A stretch of 20,259 bases of DNA from an uncultured Lentisphaeria bacterium (lineage in GTDB: Bacteria > Verrucomicrobiota > Lentisphaeria > Victivallales > UBA1829), in assembly GCA_905211485.1 (NCBI GenBank), contig CAJMAW010000050.1, positions 1 through 20,259 of the forward strand, read 5' to 3'. Shown piece after piece: positions 16,198 to 20,259 of the stretch; the stretch's first letter is position 1, and each line of letters begins with the position of its first letter. Position numbers and translations under genes: made by a program. A model generated the notes under the pieces. The model ran no database searches. It saw nothing but the letters and a program-made list of their open reading frames with translations, and was not told the DNA's origin.

Positions 16198-16961
16198 CGT
16201 TATTCAGCGTCCGACAAGCTCAAGGTAGTGAAACTCTATCCTGAGGAAGCTTATCAGACCAAAGATATTGCGTAGAAACTCGGAATCGGGAAAGTTTCCT
16301 CGGCAAATGGAATCGGTCATATCGGGAAAAGAGGGGTGCGGCGTCCCTGTCAGTACCAGAGAAAAGTGCAGCGGAAGTGGAAAAATCCGATCCTGCCCGC
16401 GGGGGGAGTTTGTCTGAATGCAAATTCTCGGATACAAATCCACATATCCGGATCATGCTGTGAAACAGATCACCCAGGTTTTCTGCCGTTTTCTCGGTCT
16501 GCCGCCGATAAAAACTCATGAAGTTCGATCCGTTCTGCAGGTACATTCGTCCTCGTCAGCGGTGAGGCTGTCCCGTGCAGACGTTCCTCCACTCCGATCC
16601 GGTTCTTCGAACAAAGGTGCCCCCGCAATGAATTTGGCATACCAACGAGATGTATTTCATTATTCCGAACCATGAAAAAGTCTTTGCCATCAGCTATCTG
16701 GATTCTTCTTTGCGTTATGTTTATCTCCTTGGAACTGTTTTTTTATTTTTTTATTCTTTTAAAAACACCGTTGATCTGTTGAAAAAACGTGCGGCAACTA
16801 TACGTTCCAGAAGGAAATTCCGACCGACGGCGGGCGTCAGTTTGTCAGCTGGACCGGGAACAACCAGTTCGGGACCTTTTTCTGTGCAAGCACCAGATCT
16901 TATACATACGGTCTGCCGCCTCCACCATCCGTAGACGAATGGTAAAATGGAACGGTTCTGA
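16198..16961 (+). pseudogene. Decayed HTH + DDE (rve) transposase
   Basis: Reading across frames recovers one transposase in order. A helix-turn-helix start (RYSASDKLKVVKLY, then KDIA-stop-KLGIG with TAG at 16273-16275) is followed by KWNRSYREKRGAASL (16305 on) and QVFCRFLGLPPIKTHEV (about 16475-16525). Next come WHTNEMYF (16635-16658), ISYLDSSLRYV, TDGGRQFVSWTGNNQFG (from 16823), and HHP-stop-TNGKMERF (16923-16958). The catalytic triad can be placed: the first Asp is Asn (AAC 16644-16646), the second is Asp (GAC 16826-16828), the Glu is GAA 16950-16952. At least three frame changes and three stops make it non-functional. The layout, one protein with an N-terminal HTH and an rve core, resembles IS481-like elements. 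I could not find terminal inverted repeats or a target duplication. Confidence 0.75.
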
Positions 16962-17412
16962 CTCCTTTGACTTCGATTTTTTTCTTTTTTTCTTTTTCTC
17001 TATCCCTTAATGGCTCCATATGCATAAACATGCGAGTTTACTTCGTGGGTCTGCGCATGTTATGCCTGTACATGATTTTATACCGGATTGTCCATGCTTT
17101 TGTCATTCCAAGCCACATACGTCCGAACAAACTTTCTAAGATGTGAAAAGAAGTGAAGCCGACTAGCCCGTAACAGGATATTGCGGATGCCAGAAAAAAC
17201 AGGAAGGCTCCGTCATGAGATACATCTGCAAGGCTGTTTCGTCAAGAGTTGGATTTGATTCCGAAGCGGGAATTTGCAGAAATTTTGATGAAATGATGAT
17301 GGAGACAAACGAAAACAGATCTTAGACTGTCGGGGATATTGATGGTCGATGATCTTTTGTCAAGAGGCTCAGGAGAACAGTTTGCGTGAGTTTTTCAGCG
17401 GGGAAATAAGAA
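16962..17412. other. Gene-poor stretch after the transposase relic
   Basis: It starts with a T-rich tract (16977-17000), then a 12-bp inverted repeat (17022-17065). A - strand frame without a usable start codon, ending at the TAA complementary to about 17043-17045, reads about 60 codons with one hydrophobic segment (GAFLFFLASAISCYGLVGF) and a basic tail. It may be a gene fragment, but I cannot support it as a gene. Confidence 0.35.
17022..17065. repeat. Inverted repeat 3' of the transposase relic
   Basis: GCATAAACATGCG (17022-17034) pairs with CGCATGTTATGC (17054-17065) over 12 bp with one bulged base; the loop is 19 bases. Its place about 60 bases past the transposase relic suggests a transcript end or an element boundary structure, neither proven. 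Confidence 0.45.
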
Positions 17413-17458
17413 ACGGAATTTTGACGGACCAAAAGAAAAGGTCCGCTCAAAATTCCGT
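17413..17458 (-). terminator. Intrinsic terminator of the SnoaL-like gene
   Basis: ACGGAATTTTGACGGACC (17413-17430) pairs with 17440-17458 over 18 bp with a single bulged C (17446); the loop is nine bases. On the - strand it begins 25 bases after the SnoaL-like stop and is followed by TTTCTTATTT. This is the strongest stem in the window and a convincing terminator for that gene. Confidence 0.75.
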
Positions 17459-17483
17459 ATACGCTGTATCTTTACTTCTGCGA

Positions 17484-18000
17484 TCACTTCAGCGGCAAGT
17501 TGGTAACTCCAAGCTGATTAAAGATATCGTAACGGTCATATTTGGCTCGCTTGTCAATGATTTTCCCCGCATCGTTGAAAGTGAGCCAGGTCATGAAATC
17601 CATCATGATATGTTTTATCGGAGTGGGCACTCCATGCCAGGAATCCCCGAGAAGTGTGCCCTCAAATGTGAGGTAGACCGCCACGAAATCACCATCTGCC
17701 GCGATTCTTTCGACTTTCATTTTGAAATCGCCGGCGGGGTCCATATTCGCACGTTCGTAGTCAATGAATGTCTGCAGACCTTCCAGTTTTGTATGGATCT
17801 GCGGATAATAGACGAAATTCTCATCGCAGAGCTCGAAGAGCTTGTCATATTGTTTGCCGGCAATTTACTGCTTCAGACCAGACACTGTTTTCTGAAACAT
17901 CGAAGAGCTTGTCATATTGTTTGCCGGCAATCCGTTCATAAAACTTTCTGGCGGTTTCCTTGTTCATCGCGGCATTGGATTGCTTTCTCTGCTCGCTCAT
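17484..18000 (-). pseudogene. SnoaL-like (ester cyclase family) gene broken by a 67-bp insertion
   Basis: The ATG at 18000 follows AAAGGA at about eight bases and encodes MSEQRKQSNAAMNKETARKF and on, but the frame stops after 51 residues. Removing 67 bases (one copy of the 32-bp direct repeat plus the 35-bp segment between the copies) restores a single frame of exactly 149 residues running into VYYPQIHTKLEGLQTFIDYE. That frame ends with the block FVAVYLTFEGTLLGD, then SWHGVPTPIKHIMMDFMTW and DRYDIFNQLGV. This is the SnoaL-like, NTF2-fold pattern of small cyclase-like proteins, whose substrates vary widely. Promoter (18019-18047) and terminator (17413-17458) both remain intact, so the break looks recent. 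The downstream 86-residue frame beginning at 17744 lacks a clear ribosome site and is only the tail of the broken gene. The family call is moderately sure; the insertion is directly visible. Confidence 0.75.
17833..17931. repeat. 32-bp direct repeats flanking a 35-bp insert
   Basis: The same 32 bases occur at 17833-17864 and 17900-17931, offset by 67. Each copy contains the 10-bp palindrome TTGCCGGCAA. The 35 bases between (17865-17899) hold a short inverted repeat, TTCAGA 17872-17877 with TCTGAA 17891-17896. The arrangement interrupts the SnoaL-like frame. Confidence 0.9.
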
Positions 18001-18018
18001 GATTTTTTCCTTTCCTGA

Positions 18019-18047
18019 TTTATAAAGGTTGACAGGTTGTTATTCAA
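18019..18047 (-). promoter_or_regulatory. Promoter of the SnoaL-like gene
   Basis: On the - strand, TTGAAT (complement of 18042-18047) and TATAAA (complement of 18019-18024, 5 of 6 to the -10 consensus) are separated by exactly 17 bases. Transcription would start about ten bases before the ATG at 18000. It gives the gene its own promoter, separate from the upstream metal exporter. Confidence 0.6.
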
Positions 18048-18100
18048 TACTTCGGAGACGAAGAGCGTTCACATCTCCGGATTGATTGTATTTCAGGAAT

Positions 18101-19034
18101 TTATTCCTTCTGCTTATCGGGACATTGCGTGGTCGGGGATTCCGTCTCCAGCGTGGCATGGCTGATTCCGTGTTCGGAAAGCTCTTCATGCAGACGTTTC
18201 CGTGTCTCCTCCCATTTCCGTACGTCGTGGAGAACGACATGGGCGGTCAGGGCGTTTTCCGTCGTGCTGATCGGCCAGATGTGGAGATGATGAACCGCCT
18301 CCACATTCGGGTCCTCCTGCAGATGCTCCCGGATGGTCTCGACGTGAAGCCCGGCCGGAACTCCGTCCATCGCCAGACGCACGCTCTCTTTCAGGAGTCC
18401 CCAGGTGGAGAACAGAATCACCACGGCGATTACCAGCCCGATCAGCGGGTCGACGATGTTCCAGCCGGTCCAGAGAATCAGAATTCCGGACAGAACCACC
18501 CCCACCGAAACCAGCGTATCGGCCAACATGTGCAGATAGGCGCCTTTCACATTCAGATCATGTTCCTTTTCCCGCTGGAAGAAGAACACGGTCAGACCGT
18601 TGATGACCACCCCGATACCGGCCGTGATGATGATCGGCCAGCCGCCGACCTCCTCCGGAGAGAGAAACTTCCGGATGCACTCCGTCACAATCGCGCCCAC
18701 GGCGACCAGAAGGATCGCCGCATTCAGCAGCGACGCCCAGATCGTCCCTTTCCGAAGCCCGTAGGTGTAGTTCGGAAGATAACGTTTTTTCGCCAGCAGA
18801 AATGCGACCAGCGAGATCAATAGTCCGCTCACATCTCCGAGATTGTGTCCCGCATCCGCAAGCAGCCCCATTGAGTTGAAGAGGAATCCCGCCGTGAATT
18901 CCCCGATGACGAAGAGCGTGTTCAACACGATTCCGAACAGGAATGCACGCCCTTTGATCGCATCCGCGGAGAGTTCGTGATGGTGATGATGATGATGATA
19001 GTGATGATGATAGTGAAAAGCAACGTGTTCGCAT
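18101..19034 (-). CDS. Cation diffusion facilitator (CzcD/ZitB-like metal exporter), 5' end unresolved
   Basis: An inner-membrane exporter of divalent metals, probably Zn2+/Cd2+/Co2+, driven by protons. Counting from the GTG at 18928, the two metal-site motifs are HNLGD (His28, Asp32) in TM2 and HMLAD (His133, Asp137) in TM5, the HxxxD pairs of Zn-type members. Six hydrophobic segments and a cytoplasmic ferredoxin-like C-terminal domain (VEAVHHLHIWPISTTENALT) are present. Starting at GTG would cut into TM1: coding clearly continues upstream through ELSADAIKGRAFLFGI and a His-rich stretch (HYHHHYHHHHHHHE), typical of metal-binding N-termini. No in-frame ATG precedes it; the ATG at 19034 fits only if one T of the run just before the His codons is removed. 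A frameshift, sequence error or non-ATG start are all possible. A 6-bp hairpin (18053-18079) follows the stop. Confidence 0.85.
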
Positions 19035-19092
19035 CCGGAATCGGAAAGCTGTGTATAAAACAGTAATCAAAGAAGCAAATGGAAAACTATCC

Positions 19093-20159
19093 ATGTCTCA
19101 TATCACTCTAGAACCACGTGCTCAAGCAGGAATTCCTCTTTCTGTGAAGAAGGATGAAGTAGTTGGTTTTTGTTGGAAGGAAGAGACAGGAGTAAGATAT
19201 GAACTGATTGATTGATTTAATAGTCTCGTATGCTGTTCAGAAGTATTCTCTCTATTGATGACAAAGAGACTGATGCTATTGAAGTGTGAGTTATGAACTC
19301 TCTTTCTTTACTTGAAGAGTTCCCCTTCAAGTACGTATCTCAGAGTATCACATGATCTTCCGTGTTCCTTCTACTGGTGTGTTGCATCTTGGTTGGGATA
19401 ACAGTCTCTCAATTCGCAAGTATAAGGAAATTGATGTCTTTGTCAAACGATTTAATGTTCCTATTATCATCAGTCATTACGTCTAGGCAGATGTAGCTGA
19501 TCAGGTTATGACGGCTGAAATGAAACGGCAGGAAGCATGGCGACAGGTGGAGAAGAGTGATCTTACTGAAGGAAATATGGAAGGGGGCCAATTAACTCTT
19601 AAACTTACAGAGCGTGTGATGACTGCGGATGGTGTGAAATACACTTGTCACTGTGATTGGGAGAATTGTGTGGATTCCCGTGGTTTTGTCATTTGTAGCG
19701 AATCTCGGAATTAAAACACAATGGGATGTCCAGTATCCTTATCTTGTGTGGCTGGAATGGTATCAAACACTGAAAGCAAAGTATCCTTCGCGCATTAATG
19801 GAATGTCTCCTTTTTCTGGAACGGCATTTATCACTACCAAGGCTGTTGTAGAAGATCGTCTTACGAAGATTAACAGATTCTTCCAGGATTTGGTACTGGA
19901 TCAATTCATGATGGATACTCCTGAGGTTGTCAGCTGGTTCCGATGTCAGGAGAATATTCGTCATGTAAAACATATCCTTTGATCCGTTTCCTAAGGTTCC
20001 TTCATTTCACGAGAACATTATGAGAAGTACAAGATTGAACGAGAACGGAAGCAGAAGGAAGAAGAAGAAGCAGAGAAGAAGAGGCAGGAGGAAGCACAGA
20101 ACCATGCGACTGTGAATGAAGAGCAGATGTTTGATCCTCTTTCTTATCTTTGTGAGTAG
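19093..20159 (+). pseudogene. AT-richer block of broken reading frames, unknown protein(s)
   Basis: I do not recognise this protein. Protein-like text continues across frames. A 40-codon piece (19093-19215; MSHITLEPRAQAGIPLSVKK and on) comes first. Then a frame with FRVPSTGVLHLGWDNSLSIR is interrupted by TAG near 19484 and goes on through MTAEMKRQEAWRQVEKSDL to TAA 19712-19714. Next a frame with QWDVQYPYLVWLEWYQTLKA ends at TGA 19980-19982. Finally a charged coiled-coil-like stretch (YEKYKIERERKQKEEEEAEK) ends FDPLSYLCE at TAG 20157-20159. Base composition and codon choice are visibly more AT-rich than the rfb or glycosidase genes, suggesting foreign origin (phage or plasmid is a guess). Whether this is one decayed gene or several cannot be told. 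Confidence 0.4.
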
Positions 20160-20181
20160 TGATACAGTTGTTTGGTGTTTG

Positions 20182-20190
20182 TGTTATAAT
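20182..20190 (+). promoter_or_regulatory. Possible extended -10 promoter at the right edge
   Basis: TGTTATAAT gives a perfect -10 (TATAAT, 20185-20190) with the upstream TG of extended -10 promoters. No good -35 is found at 16-18 bases. It would drive something beyond the window. Confidence 0.35.
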
Positions 20191-20259
20191 CTGAAACAAG
20201 TCTCTATTGCAGAGATAAATAAATAGGGTATTAAAACGGAGAACTGCCCCAATTAATAA

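Noticed and set aside
17043..17235. About 60-codon - strand frame with one membrane segment
   Set aside because: No start codon or ribosome site, bounded by stops; length is not unusual for chance in this composition.
17833..17931. CRISPR-like repeat-spacer-repeat (32-bp repeats, 35-bp spacer)
   Set aside because: Only two copies, located inside a coding frame whose sequence they duplicate, and no cas genes nearby; a coding-sequence duplication explains it.
17349..18002. 217-codon + strand frame over the SnoaL-like gene
   Set aside because: The - strand has promoter, ribosome site, terminator and a family-like sequence; the + frame only crosses the 67-bp insertion by chance.
18966..19017. 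Microsatellite-like GAT/GTG repeat
   Set aside because: It reads as His/Tyr codons of the CDF N-terminus, a common metal-binding stretch, so it is not a separate repeat element.

Overview
The window looks like a piece of a Lentisphaerota/Victivallales-type chromosome, or a relative in the Planctomycetes-Verrucomicrobia-Chlamydiae group. This rests on the H-X9-DG tail of a prepilin-like protein at the left edge (a signature abundant in those phyla), the moderately GC-rich purine-loaded coding style, and carbohydrate-active genes without signal peptides. It is an inference from gene content, not a phylogenetic result.

Left part (1-4909, + strand): after a prepilin-like C-terminal remnant comes a strong sigma70-type promoter (491-519). 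It is followed by a tightly packed operon for the early steps of 3,6-dideoxyhexose synthesis: rfbF (glucose-1-phosphate cytidylyltransferase), rfbG (CDP-glucose 4,6-dehydratase) and rfbH (CDP-4-keto-6-deoxyglucose 3-dehydratase, with an intact His-for-Lys active site and [2Fe-2S] cysteine spacing). A GtrB/DPM1-like membrane glycosyltransferase follows. Together these would make a CDP-deoxysugar intermediate and perhaps load a sugar onto a polyprenyl carrier. The later reductase or epimerase genes are not in the window.

Middle part (4984-9240): a LysR regulator, pyrF (orotidine-5'-phosphate decarboxylase, type 2), a Ca2+/Na+ antiporter-family protein, and on the opposite strand a bile-acid:sodium-symporter-family transporter. 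The two transporter genes converge over a hairpin-rich gap.

Carbohydrate part (9617-16023): a 691-residue GH42-like protein of a family I cannot name, then a gene-free stretch of about 950 bp with long inverted repeats and a small tandem repeat. After it come an IclR-type regulator broken by one base in a G-run and an adjoining GH38 alpha-mannosidase-family gene. Neither enzyme has a signal peptide, so they probably act on imported sugars.

Right part (16024-20259): a decaying region. It holds a multiply frameshifted DDE transposase relic, a SnoaL-like gene interrupted by a 67-bp insertion bounded by 32-bp direct repeats (with its own promoter and terminator still readable), a CDF metal exporter whose His-rich N-terminus is out of frame with its only upstream ATG, and an AT-richer block of broken reading frames of unknown origin. 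I see no CRISPR array, tRNA, rRNA or complete mobile element, and no clear new multi-gene system. The most interesting items are the unassigned GH-like protein, the broken SnoaL-like gene, and the structured gap between the two glycosidase genes.
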